Below are positions 23,816 to 33,996 of a DNA stretch of 48,220 nt, in pieces (within the stretch, counting starts at the first letter, position 1; each line of letters begins with the position of its first letter). The notes under the pieces were generated by a model, which had not been told where the DNA came from, ran no database searches, and saw only the letters and a program-made list of their open reading frames with translations. This DNA is from Cylindrobasidium torrendii FP15055 ss-10 (taxonomy: Eukaryota > Basidiomycota > Agaricomycetes > Agaricales > Physalacriaceae): the NCBI GenBank assembly GCA_000934385.1, contig KN880613.1, forward strand, positions 1 through 48,220. Direction: 5' to 3'. A program made the translations under genes and the position numbers.

Positions 23816-24285
23816 CCTGGTGAAAGAAGGAGCAAATGACAGGACGATTTTCTCGTAATGTGTACTTATGAATTCCCTTTATTTTTCCTTCTGAATCCGT
23901 TCGTTCGACTTCTCACTACCTTTGCCTTATCTAAAGAGGCTTGCGTACATATATCCTCCGGTATCCATTTGCTCGCATTGCTTATTGGTTCTACCCCACG
24001 CTCGTTAACATCTTTTCCGAATTTTCACTGGACTCTTCTCTCTGCTTGGGCGGTTGACTGGCACTTAGCCCTCTGAAATCCGAGCTTAAGATTGTTCTGC
24101 CTAGTAAGAGTTGTTCCTGTGAGTTCATCTTCGCTAGCACCGTCATAAGCCAAAGCAGTGTTTGCGAGTTGTCCTTGGTGTGAACGGAATGTCACCATCC
24201 AACTCATTTCCTTCTTGGGTCTAACTATTCATGAGCGACGAGTTAGTAGGGGAGCTGATGCATCAGGCTTCAGTATATATAGTAT
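23816..24285. other. intergenic region between EDE1 and the left inverted arm
   Basis: Holds the EDE1 3' UTR. The right end meets the outer edge of the inverted repeat at about 24286. No gene seen. Confidence 0.45.
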
Positions 24286-24348
24286 TTCATAAAGCATATA
24301 TCTTATTCGGTGCATGTAACCTAACATATTCATAACAAGAATCACTAT

Positions 24349-26245
24349 CTACGTCTCATCCTCCTCATCCTCGTCCTCCTCCTCACGCTTGCGTTTTCCT
24401 TTCTTCAAGGCCCCGGTCTTCACAGACTTCTTCTTGCCCGTTCGCTGTTTCGATCCCGACGCTACACCCGATCGGTTTCTAGTTGGCCTCTGAACCGCCT
24501 TGGCCGGAACGAAGTAATTGTACCTCTTCGATGCAGGCTTCTGGAGTACTCGAGTGCCACTCGTCGCCAAAGTTGACGGCCCCGCACGGGCGTTCGATGT
24601 CGACGGTTGATGACGAGTAAGAGTGTCGAGAGGGTCAGACGACAGATCGACAGTAGGCGCATGTGGACTGGATGGATGGTTAATGAGATCGAGAGGATCG
24701 GACGACAGAAGGGAGGGAGACAATGGCTCCGGCGACACAGGAGCAGTCGCACGGGTCGGACGACGTTGCAGCGGGCCACGACGACGAGATGGATTTGTGG
24801 ACTCGGCGGCTGGAGCATCGTCACATGTAGGGGATGCTCGTGGGGAGAGAAGTCGAGCCTTCTTCCTCTGACGATAGCCCTGCGCAGGAGTAGGACTCGA
24901 TCGGGGTTCGGGGTCACTATCTGTGTCAGGACTCGAACGACTGTCACGAGCGGCAGAGGGACCTGGGGAGTGTGGCGAATTCCTCCCAAGAGCAGAAGAA
25001 AAATAGTGGACAGGGCCTTGAGTTGAAGTGGTGCTCATACGTGTGTCGATTGAGCCCCGGGGAAGTCGTGGACTTGTATCCTCGTCGGTGCTGTCGTAGG
25101 TAATCTCGGGCTCATCCTCGTCTTCGTCGTCGTCGTTGTCGTCGTCGTCTTCGAGAGCGGGCACCGCATCCTCATCAGAGAAAACTGTATCGTCAGTCAA
25201 AAGCTCGCCAGTGGGTCCAACAATTGATGGATCCACGCTACGCGGCCATTGAGCGTCCTTGCCGCGATATGTGTTGACTAATTGCCCCGTCTGAGGGTCG
25301 TAGAGTGGTACTTCCCTATCTTCACCGCGGCACTTCCTATAGTTCTTCTCGTCATCTGCATTTATCCATCCACAGGCAATCATTTCCCTGTACTCCTCGA
25401 GGGTCATGGGTCCGAGCAGATCTTTCTCCTCACAGAACCTCTTCATATCCGCATCAAGTTCCAACTGCTCTTTGTCGAAGTTGGCTTCGTGATATCTCCC
25501 TGCCGACTCCAACCTGGTGCAGGCATCCACCCTTGCAATAACCACCCAGATCAGATGTTGCGCCATCCATGGGGTAATTTCAAAAGCTGTTGTCTCTGTG
25601 TCAACTATCCTGGGCGAGTTGGGAGTCCAGTCTCCGGTGTCTGGATCGAAGTATAGGGTAATTGTCCCCTCACGATTGTTGAACACGAGTTTATATCGCC
25701 ACAGCGTCCCTTTCCGCATCACCTACACAATCGTCAGTCGGTAGACCTGCGTAAAAATAAAATAAAACGTATTACATCGAAGAGCTTCTTCCGTTGGTCA
25801 GGTGGCGCGGTAAAGTTGTGCTCTAGGAAGTCACGAATCTTGGTCCATTGGTCTCGTGTGGGCGAAAGGTTATTGTAGAGAAAGTCGTTGAAACCATGCT
25901 CATCCGCAAATTCTGAGAAATCGTCAACAAAGTGGGTTACGTAGAATTAAGATCTTATTCACCTAGGAATATGTTCGATGATGAGTCAACATGGAGAATC
26001 TCGTTGCACAATTTCGAGAACCGAAAGTAAACAACGACGCGACCATTGCGTGGGGCCACATGACACATTTGGCACATTCCACAGGGATCATGCTTCCCAG
26101 TCAAGGCTCCAGCATCTTTGAACGGAGACATGGCCTTGACTCTCTTTCTGACAGCTGCCGTAAGAGGGTTCAAGTTTCTGCGCTCAGAACAGTTGCGAAC
26201 CCATGTTGGTGATCCCTTGGGTCGTCTCTTGACCTTGCCACCCAT
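24349..26245 (-). CDS. family A protein, copy 1 (unknown function, nuclear-type tail)
   Basis: Three exons (26245-25963, 25912-25776, 25722-24349) give 597 aa. I do not recognise the family. Seen: a basic N-terminus (GGKVKRRPKGSPTWVRN), then a globular-looking half with FDVMRKGTLWRYKLVFNN, ITLYFDPDTGDW and MTLEEYREMIA, and YDPQTGQLV repeating the DPxTG theme. The second half is disordered: an acidic run (EDDDDNDDDEDEDEPE), Ser/Pro/Arg-rich segments, and a C-terminus of KKGKRKREEEDEDEEDE that combines a nuclear-localisation-like stretch with an acidic tail. A Cys/His cluster (DPCGMCQMCH) occurs near residue 54 but is mostly lost in copy 2, so a zinc site is doubtful. It is divergent from B1 through a shared 340-bp promoter. 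Inference: a nuclear protein, possibly chromatin or DNA associated. Confidence 0.7.
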
Positions 26246-26585
26246 GGCAGAGCCCAGGTACAGTTGCCTCTTGATAAGGCAAAAGTGTTGCCCGCAACCT
26301 TGGAGTCAGCCAAGTTCGAGGAGGCGGACGGGGGTGCAATGGTGGCAGTCAGTCCCAGGATGCTGACCCTTATATAGTGAGGTCTACGGGCACGTGGATG
26401 TCTTTGTTCGAGCCGGATCAGCAAGGGTGAAAAGGGCATTGTAAGATTGTTTTCCAGAAATTGTCCAGGAATTGCCACAGCATTGTGACTCTTGTGAGAC
26501 AATCCGAAGATCAATCATCCGGCCGGCCCGTGCCGTGCCATCAGACCCGATCGGCTGAACAGCTCTCACCACTACCAGTATCATC
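26246..26585. promoter_or_regulatory. divergent A1/B1 promoter region
   Basis: 340 bp between the A1 and B1 starts. A minus-strand TATA box (CTATATAAGG, 26368-26377) lies 123 bp before the A1 ATG. Near B1, a conserved block with CATCAGAC and GATCGG (about 26539-26568), preceded by CCGGCCGGCCCGTGCC, recurs before other B copies. The same layout is found at 39956-40320 in the other arm. Confidence 0.6.
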
Positions 26586-27781
26586 ATGCTTTACCGTGCC
26601 GAAGATCTCTCGCTCTCCGACACATTTTCTTCCAATGTTGTTCAAGTACCAGTCGCGTACCAGGAGGGAATTTGCGTACGTTGATATTCTGCACACGTAT
26701 CCTCTGGCTGATAATTAGCAGATTCGAGCCCTGGAATCCTACGGCGGGCTCCACCAACATGAATTTCGCAAACTTCGCAAGTCTCCATTGAACATCCTGA
26801 AAGGTACGTGCTACATACAATGCCGCTATCTGCAGCGCCCTAACGAATTGCAGTTCAACCGGGCGTTGCGAAACTCTTTCAACCCATGCGCATGGCTTTC
26901 ATTCCCGCAGAGGACACTCTGTCCAACATCCTCAAGCTTTACAGAACGAATCAACTCTGTCCAATCTTGGAGCGCAAACGGTTTGATAAGGTGCATTGAC
27001 TGTTGCTTAGACGGACTCATGCTAACACACAAACAAGGTTCCTCGTCTTCAGACATCCACATACACGCTCGGAGTGGCCTCCAATTTTAAGGACGATCTC
27101 TTTACGCGGCACCCGCTCACCGGCAAAGTTACCCGCCACCGGCACCCATACACAGGCCTTCCCAAGTTCACCCTCCCAATCCATCCGTGCATTGCGGTGA
27201 CAACGGCGAGTTATCTCATCAAAGTGTCCTCGGATGCTCCGCCAGTCTCTGAAACTCTGCTCACCATTGTGCGCGACTACACATTCGACTTGTTTTGGAC
27301 TCGTATCCCCAAATTACCTTCAACAAAGTCTGTGTCAAACACATCCAGGACATCTTCATCCAATTCGAGCCAGTCGTCGGTGTCCTCCTCACGCTCGCAC
27401 TGCTCCATACAATCCTCGCACTCTCCGTGCCCGTCGCGCCTGTCACCTTCATCATTTCCGAATGCCGCACGCTCTGAGAAGCGCAGAAGAGACATATGCT
27501 CTACCGGCACTCCTCCCCGTGCAACCAAAATCCAACGACGGGAACCCTCGGCGGCGACGGTATCCTCGGTGGTCAAGGCCCCGTGTGCGATAGTGGCCAA
27601 ACAACAAATGGGCCACGACCATTGCAATATCCGCTGTGCTCATAGTTCCTGCGTTATTGAGTCCACAGACCCCAGGGATTGCTCCCATCGTTCTCGGGTA
27701 GGCAAGAAACCCCTTCAGCGCCGCTGCATGCCTGCACTTCCACGACGAATCGATTCATTACACCGTCGTATACCAGTCTGA
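26586..27781 (+). CDS. family B protein, copy 1 (unknown function)
   Basis: Four exons (26586-26675, 26722-26803, 26854-26990, 27038-27781) give 350 aa. Family hallmarks: the start MLYRAEDLSLSDTFSS, ESYGGLHQHEFRKLR, MAFIPAEDTLSNILKLYR, ERKRFDKV, and the best conserved core DLFTRHPLTGKVTRHRHPYT followed by LPKFTLPIHPCIAV. Then comes a Ser-rich stretch and a basic EKRRRD. The function is unknown and no catalytic triad is evident. The conserved His/Arg-rich core could bind metal or nucleic acid, but that is a guess. The last about 75 residues are basic. A different frame over the same bases (27594-27866) looks better conserved between copies, so the true C-terminus is uncertain. Confidence 0.65.
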
Positions 27782-28314
27782 ACCAATATTGAGGGGATTG
27801 AGCAATGCACAAACGCCGTGGGACCAGCAGTCCTCTGGATTGCGCCCCACTCCTTGGCAGCCTTGAGCTTCAAGACAGCGCACTAGTGCGCCAGAGTTAA
27901 TGCTCGTCTGCCGTCTTGCGTTGTAGGGGTGGTCTATGAGCGGACAGCCGAGTGGTGCGAGTATGTGAAAGGACTGGACACAACTTTACCTTATTGTACA
28001 TATGATGGGTGTTAGGTAGACACGTGCACCATAGCTAGCTATTGACGGCGCCAGAATTTGGTCAGAATGTATTTGGGAGGTCCTTTGTAACAAGGCTAGT
28101 ACATTATAGTCTTGTGGGACTGATAGTTTGGTTCTTTTCTCTGAACTAATCTCATGCCACAACACAAAGGATGTCGGACCGATGGTTCCGCCTCGTCTGA
28201 TCCGAGTCTTGTGAGAGTCAGTGAGACAATTCAAGATCGATCAAATGGTCGGCCCTTTCCGTGCCATCAGATCCGATCGGCTGAACAGCTCTCACCTCTA
28301 CCACCACCATCATC
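27782..28314. other. spacer between B1 and B2, duplicated in the other arm
   Basis: Clearly homologous, inverted, to 38238-38750. It carries the conserved tail of the alternative frame of B1 (to 27866), a stretch reading like YVKGLDTTLPYCTYDGC near 27965-28016, and the B2 promoter with the CATCAGAT...GATCGG block at about 28265. No independent gene is supported. Confidence 0.5.
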
Positions 28315-29502
28315 ATGCTTTACCGAGCCGAAGACCTCTCTCTCTCCGACACGTTTTCCTCTGAACTCGTTCAAATACCAGTTGTATACCAGGAGGGAAC
28401 TTGCGTACGTTAACGTTTTGCACTTATGAATTTTGGCTAATAATTAATAGGTCCGATCCTTGGAATCTTATGGCGGGCTTCACCAACATGAATTTCGCAA
28501 AATTCGAAGGTCGGCGTTGAATACTCTCAAAGGTATGTGCCGTATACGATGCAATCATTTGAAGAATACCAATGGGTTGTAGTTCAACCGGGCTTGGCAC
28601 AACTATTTCGACCCGTGCACATAGCCTTCATTCCCGCAGAGGAGACCTTGTCCAACATCCTTGAACTATACAGAACGAATCAAAGATGTGCGGTATCAGA
28701 GCGCAAACGGTTCGACGAGGTGTGCCTGGTTTCACCCCAATGTCATGTTGCTCACACACAAAAGGTCCCTCATCTAAAGACATCCACGTATACGCTCGGC
28801 ATAGTCTCCCACTTCAAGAGGGATCTCTTCACACGGCACCCGCTCACCGGCAAAATCACGCGTCACCGTCACCCATATACTGCCCTTCCCAAGTTTACCC
28901 TCCCAATCCATCCGTGCATTGCGGTGTCGACGGCGAGTTACCTCATCAGCCTATGCTCTGATGCTCCACCAATATCCCAAAACCTGCTTGCCATCGTGCG
29001 CCTTCACGCCCTCGACGTGTTCTGGGCTGTTATCCCCAAATTTCCCTCCGCAAAACCTCTTTCAAGTACATGCAGGACATCTTCATCAAATTCCAGCCAG
29101 TCGTCAATATCCTCATCACACTCGCACTGCCCTACACAATCTTCGCACTCGTCACTCTCCTCATCTTCAACGGATGTTGAACGGCCTGAGAAGCGCAGAC
29201 GCGACATAGACTCCGCCGACACCCATCCCCGTCCGACCAAAATCAAACGGGGACAACCCTCGGCGGCGGCGGTATCTTCGGTGGGCAAGGCCTCGTCTTC
29301 CAATCCTGCGAGAGTGGTCAAACGACCTCTCAGCCACGGCCATCACAATTTTCGCTGTGATTATATCACCTGCGTTGTTGAGTCCACACATCCCAGTAAT
29401 TGCCCCCATTCTCCTCGGGTCTTCAAGAAACTTCCTCAGCGCCGCTGTGTTCCTATAATTCCAAGACGAATGGATCAATTACAACGCCGCACACCAGCGT
29501 GA
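28315..29502 (+). CDS. family B protein, copy 2 (unknown function)
   Basis: Four exons at the same positions as copy 1 (28315-28404, 28451-28532, 28583-28719, 28765-29502) give 348 aa. The core (DLFTRHPLTGKITRHRHPYT, LPIHPCIAV) is intact. The third intron is 45 nt, has no stop and is a multiple of three, so an unspliced message would add 15 residues. The last exon continues past the inner edge of the inverted repeat at about 29284. After the core come Ser-rich and EKRRRDID-type basic segments and a basic tail. An alternative frame from 29315 stays open to a TAA ending at 29458. It forms a tandem pair with B1. Function unknown. Confidence 0.65.
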
Positions 29503-30050
29503 CTCGCTACGATGGAATTGGGCCATGAGTAAACGCCACAGGACGGGCGGTCCTCCGGCATGCGCCCCAGTCCTCGCCATGTTCCTGCTTGCCAGCGTAC
29601 TCGTGGGCGGATATCCACGTTCGCCCGCGGTCGCGCATGGCTTCACGTCCGAGATGCGTGAACAGCCAGGTAGTGCGCGATTCTGGCAGTGGAAGGGCGG
29701 GACCAAACCCTCCCTTGTGATGGCCACTGGATGGACGTACATATGCATGATACCTAGCCGTTGACTATATAACAATGTATCACTATCACTATTTATTAAC
29801 TTTTCGTAGAAGAAAGCTTCGCCGCGATCCCCTATTTCTTGGAGTTTTTCTGTTCCACCCAGCAATTTGCCAGTTGAATGTTACGTCACACCATTGGTAC
29901 AATCTCTGTACAGTGTACATACTGGAAAAGCAAATCCGAAGGCTCTGGTGGGAACCAACTTGTGCCACAAGTGCGACAGAAGCACATAAAGCATACAGAG
30001 ACTTTGAGGTGTACCAGATAAGACTCCCTTGGGTGCGCATCAGGAGCCGT
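29503..30050. other. convergent intergenic region, decayed B-family tail
   Basis: The first about 100 bp after the B2 stop resemble the region after B1 and B4 (shared GCGCCCCA context), so the B-family 3' tail extends here in decayed form. The rest is 3' flank of the convergent hydrolase gene. No other gene seen. Confidence 0.4.
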
Positions 30051-33000
30051 TTAGGATGTCCAAGACATCCTGGCATCCCAGCTCCAGTCATCTCCCCAGA
30101 GCCTATAAAAGACAGCTTTCAGTTTCAGACAATGGAATTACTGACAATATGCTCTTACCCTGCACTGACGACCCCGCCAGCACCCTTGGTATCTGCCAAA
30201 GGACCCACGATGATCCAATCGGGTACTGCGACTCCCGTCCTAATAGGAAATAGGCGTGCAACCTTCTCCAGTCCGGCGTCGTCCGTCGCGCGCATTATAA
30301 CCATATTTCCAGCAGGATTGGTCGGATGGGCGTGTAAGAGCATAATGCCCAGCCCAGGACCGTTAAGCACTTCCTCTGGTGCCATCATGGCCAATTTCTC
30401 CTTCAAGCCTGACTCCGCGATATCGAGCCCGAAGGCATCTTGGTCTCCCTGGATTGCCACAACATTTCCTAGTCCAAACGCATTGGCGTCCCCGCTGAGC
30501 GCCTCCGCAGTTGAGATGATTTCGGCATCGAGTCTGTGGAAGAGTAGCAGATCGTGTGCGATACGCAATCCGACGGACATTTGACCCCTCTCCTTGTTCG
30601 GAACGACGAGCACCAGCGGGCCATCACTTGAAAGTACTGTTTGTATCCTTCCCGAGGGTTGTATGCTCTCTGGTTTCTCGTCGACTTTCCACACCTTCGA
30701 GTTAACAGCAACGAAGGATACTAATCCCTTTCCTAGGCTCGGATCCAGGTAAAGAGTGTTGTCGTCGATCTTGAGCCAGGATAGAGGGAAGACAGAGGTA
30801 TCGACGCTCAGGCGCAGGAGGTTTGTCGTGCGGACATGGACGTGGTCATCGCCGCGACGCTGTATACTGAGCTTTCCTAGCCTATATAAAGTCGCTTGGT
30901 GCTCATAGGTCGAATAGGTTATAGAGTACACACCTTCCGGGGACCGCGAGCGCGTTAATACGCCAACCATGCAGTGTTCCGCTCTCGCTTGGAACACCAA
31001 CAGTGAGTGTGAAAGCATCCCACGGGGCTACGGGAGTAGGGAACGCGTCTAGTACTGCCTCAACAAAACCGTTCACTTCGTTGTTGTTGAGGATCGAGTC
31101 GAACCAATGTCCTTCCTTGGGGATTTCTAGATACCTTTGGCGGCGGGTTGAACTTCAATCGAAGAACGAAACAATGGAATAACGCACGATACATTCGCAT
31201 CTGGGTAAGTCGTCTTCAGCACGCTCACTGCCTCCCTCGAGTGCCATACCGGCACATTCTCGTCTGCGCCTCCGTGCACGGCGAGCACAGGCGTTCCAGC
31301 GAGATTTGTGAGGAACAAGTCGTTGTTGTCTGGCGTGAGCGATGTGTCCAGAATGGCAAGCAATGCAGGATCAGTATAGTGCGCGGCACGCGACATCGTC
31401 CAGGGAACGTATGCTTGTGACTTCAGATATCCCGCCGCCGGAACCACTGCAAAAGTATTAGCTCAACAACGCTGATTGTGTTGGAGAAATGACATGCCGG
31501 CGAGAACACGATCCGGAAAGCGTTCAGCGTTCCACCAGGCTCCTTGGCCGCCATTCGAATGACCCATAAGTACGACCGGGCTTCCAGTAGGGTATGCCCA
31601 ATCCTGCCAGTCTGGTCGCTGCAGAATACTGGCGAGTGCGTCGACGGTCGCCCACGCGTCTTTGGCGCTGGGACCATGCCAGTCGAGTCCCTGCAGAAAG
31701 TGAGTGTCATCATCAGGGAAATTGTGGTGGTGACATACCCAAGAGGTGCGGCCTGAGGCGAGTATAAACCAGCTACGGTTGTTGCGAGGGAAGGCCTCTT
31801 GTGAGAATACCCAGTCGACAATGTCCACACCAGCACCGTCTAGATACGCTCTTAGAATGATTGGGTATGCCCAAATAGGTACGCACGCAAGAAGAGGATG
31901 GGCGGTTTCTCCGACGCGCTTTTCGGTGGGATGGCACCGAAGAATGTTGGCATCGACTTGCCATAGAAGTACGAGCCCAGGATGTAGATGTAGTCGTTTG
32001 TCGTCCATGCGGAGATTTGCTTGATTGGTAAAATGACGGAATGTGTCTGCGTCCTGGCGCCATCGTCGGACGCGAGCGTTATGTCGAAACTGAGGATTTC
32101 GGCGGTGAAGGCGGAGGATTGAACGATACGGATGGGAACAATGCGAGTCTGTGATGCGTGAATACGGGTTGGCCGGACGAGATTCAACGTCAGCGCCTAG
32201 GACGGTGTCAGATTGTTACATCTGTCTTCAAAACTGGAAAGGCGTACATCAGACAAAGACTGCACGCTGGTTACAGTCCAAGTGGTATCAATACTGCGAA
32301 TGCCCACTCCAAGGGCTTCACCAAATGACCATCCTTCAACAAAGTTCGGTACGACGTCTTGCGAAGGTTCAAGCGTGAAGGGGGTAGATGTATCTTCGAT
32401 GCTGACAGAGATCGCAATGTTCTGTATGGGCACCTGCTTTCCACGGACATGCGGGTCCCCAAAAAGTCGTATCTAAACCAAAATGAGGGGCACCCTACAG
32501 GCAAAAAGTGATGTCCCAACCTCGTAGTCCCCAGATACGAACAGGTCGTACGTTGTTGGCTCAGAGAAAGAAGGTGGTACTGGTAGTGGAACCACTTGAG
32601 GCAACGCGCGCTCCAAGTCATAGATGTCCCCGGAATACCAAATGGGGGTACTGGTGTTACCTTGTGGGAGAATCGTGAAGTAGGATCCCTGAACGAGGTG
32701 GACCAAAAGGTGAGGTATTCCCGACCCACCCTGACTCGGCGGATTGACAGAAATTGTGGTATGAAGGAGCGCATGATGCTGCAATGCGGCCCAACCCTCA
32801 GTCGCTCGCAGGTCTTCCCACCTGCACGACAGTGAGTGGCATGTTGGGAATTGAGATCCAAGGACGTACCGAATATGAGGGAAAGATACAGCAAGTTTAC
32901 CGTCAGAGTCAGACGTTGTAGTCGACCAAGAGACTTGCCCGCCGTCTGCATACGACGAGGGATAGGACTTGGAATAGTCCATGGGCTGTGATACTGGGAC

Positions 33001-33283
33001 TAGCGTTGGAAGTCGTTGGAATGGACGGCGGACTAACTTACAGTTCAACGGGAAGGAAGGTGACAGAAATTGCTGCTCTCTCGCATGGATAGGGAACGGT
33101 CCCAGCACCTTCAAGAATTAATAAGCGCACAGTCAATGGTTGCTTAGTAAAGCGGTTACTGACATTCCAAGAAGGGGAAAGCTCTACGATCCATTCACCT
33201 TTGGACGCGAAAGGTGCTTGCATTGCGAGTGCAGTGCTTATAATACCTGATAGTAGGAATCTACAAAGTTGCATCTTGGTCAT
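30051..33283 (-). CDS. secreted prolyl-oligopeptidase-like (S9-type) alpha/beta hydrolase
   Basis: Twelve exons (33283-33164, 33108-33042, 32993-32870, 32821-32521, 32472-32248, 32196-31887, 31839-31739, 31690-31498, 31446-31188, 31134-30934, 30881-30159, 30102-30051) close in phase to 891 aa. Seen: an N-terminal signal peptide, the family start LGPFPIHAREQQFLSPSFPL, SSYADGGQVSW, RATEGWAALQHH, the beta-rich GDYEIRLFGDP part, then the catalytic domain: HGAGVD, RTSWGLDWHGPS, nucleophile Ser about 461 in MGHSNGGQGAW, Asp about 542 in HGGADENVPVWHS, His about 576 in KEGHWF. The intron at 31497-31447 has a GC donor. The short last exon restores a Trp-rich end (DDWSWDARMSW). Known: a large fungal secreted S9-like family; the natural substrate is unclear. 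Head to head with TMA7. A second Met lies three codons in. Confidence 0.9.
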
Positions 33284-33403
33284 TACATGGACGCCAATTT
33301 ATAGGTGGCGTGACGTGACAGTCACGCATTGTCGGATCTGTGTAGATCAATTCGAATTCGACTTGCCTTTGCCCACTTTTCTTGCAAACACCCCACTGTT
33401 ATA
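33284..33403. promoter_or_regulatory. compact bidirectional promoter, S9-like hydrolase / TMA7
   Basis: Only 120 bp separate the two divergent starts. A minus-strand TATAAAT (33297-33303) is too close to the hydrolase ATG to be a normal TATA box for it. Confidence 0.55.
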
Positions 33404-33787
33404 ATGTCCAGACAAGGCGGAAAGCTGAAGCCTCTCAAGGCTAGTTGATCATCCTCATCATCGTGCTCGCAAAAGGCCAACAACCGGATTTCAGGCGCCC
33501 AAGAAGGACAAGGTCGAGGAAGACGAGGATGATAAGGCCTACAAGGAGAAGCTGAAAGCAGATGCTGCTGCGCTCAAGGCTGCACAGGCAAAGGGTGCGT
33601 CTCTGGCCCCTCGCGTCTACATTTACTAACCCATTTGGTAGCTGGCAAGGGTGCGCAAATATTCAGCGTAGCTTCATTCATGCTCACATCTTGCAGGCGG
33701 CCCACCCGGTGGCGGTATCAAGAAGTATGGTTTGCATCATCTCACAGTCGCTTTGACTTATTTTCCTACAGGTCTGGCAAGAAGTAA
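33404..33787 (+). CDS. TMA7: translation machinery-associated protein 7
   Basis: Five tiny exons (33404-33439, 33495-33594, 33642-33650, 33697-33724, 33772-33787) encode 62 aa. Seen: MSRQGGKLKPLK, APKKDKVEEDEDDKAYKEK and the family-typical end GGPPGGGIKKSGKK. TMA7 is a small, Lys-rich, conserved protein that co-purifies with ribosomes in yeast; loss alters translation. The first intron has a GC donor (GC at 33440), the only choice that restores LKAPKK in frame. The third exon is only 9 nt, and four introns interrupt 189 coding bases. Striatin starts 210 bp downstream on the same strand. Confidence 0.93.
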
Positions 33788-33996
33788 ACTTGTACATTTT
33801 CGTCTGCGTGTCTGGCATGTTGCAATGAAGATTTGCCCTCTTGTACCCCATTTATCTAGTGTGAAATTCCATGAGCGTAACTATATCATTAATAAATATG
33901 TTGCCAAAGCCAGTGGTCGTTGTCAATTCGTGGTCGTCCGAGTTTGGCGGTATTTGGCGAATCCACCATCGTTTAAACCTACCATCACGACCTCCG

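Larger units (their letters stand above)
24286..29284. repeat. left arm of a ~5 kb inverted duplication (A1-B1-B2)
   Basis: Its reverse complement matches 37241-42243 gene for gene: A1 to A2, B1 to B4, B2 to B3, including the A-B promoter, the spacer between B copies and about 65 bp beyond the A stop codon. The outer edge is sharp: both arms share TATATGCTTTATGAA and then diverge. The inner edge falls inside the 3' part of B2, near GGTATCTTCGGTG. Introns sit at the same places in both arms, so the duplication happened at DNA level. Confidence 0.85.

Noticed and set aside
24462..25026. Long Ser/Arg-rich open frames overlapping A1 and A2 on both strands
   Set aside because: They are shadows of the repetitive Ser/Pro/Arg coding region. 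They appear in both arms only because that DNA is nearly identical.
26080..26100. Zinc finger in family A (DPCGMCQMCH)
   Set aside because: Most of these Cys residues are replaced in A2, so a conserved metal site is unlikely.
33297..33303. TATA box for the S9-like hydrolase
   Set aside because: It is only 13 bp from the ATG, so transcription would begin after the start codon and remove the signal peptide.
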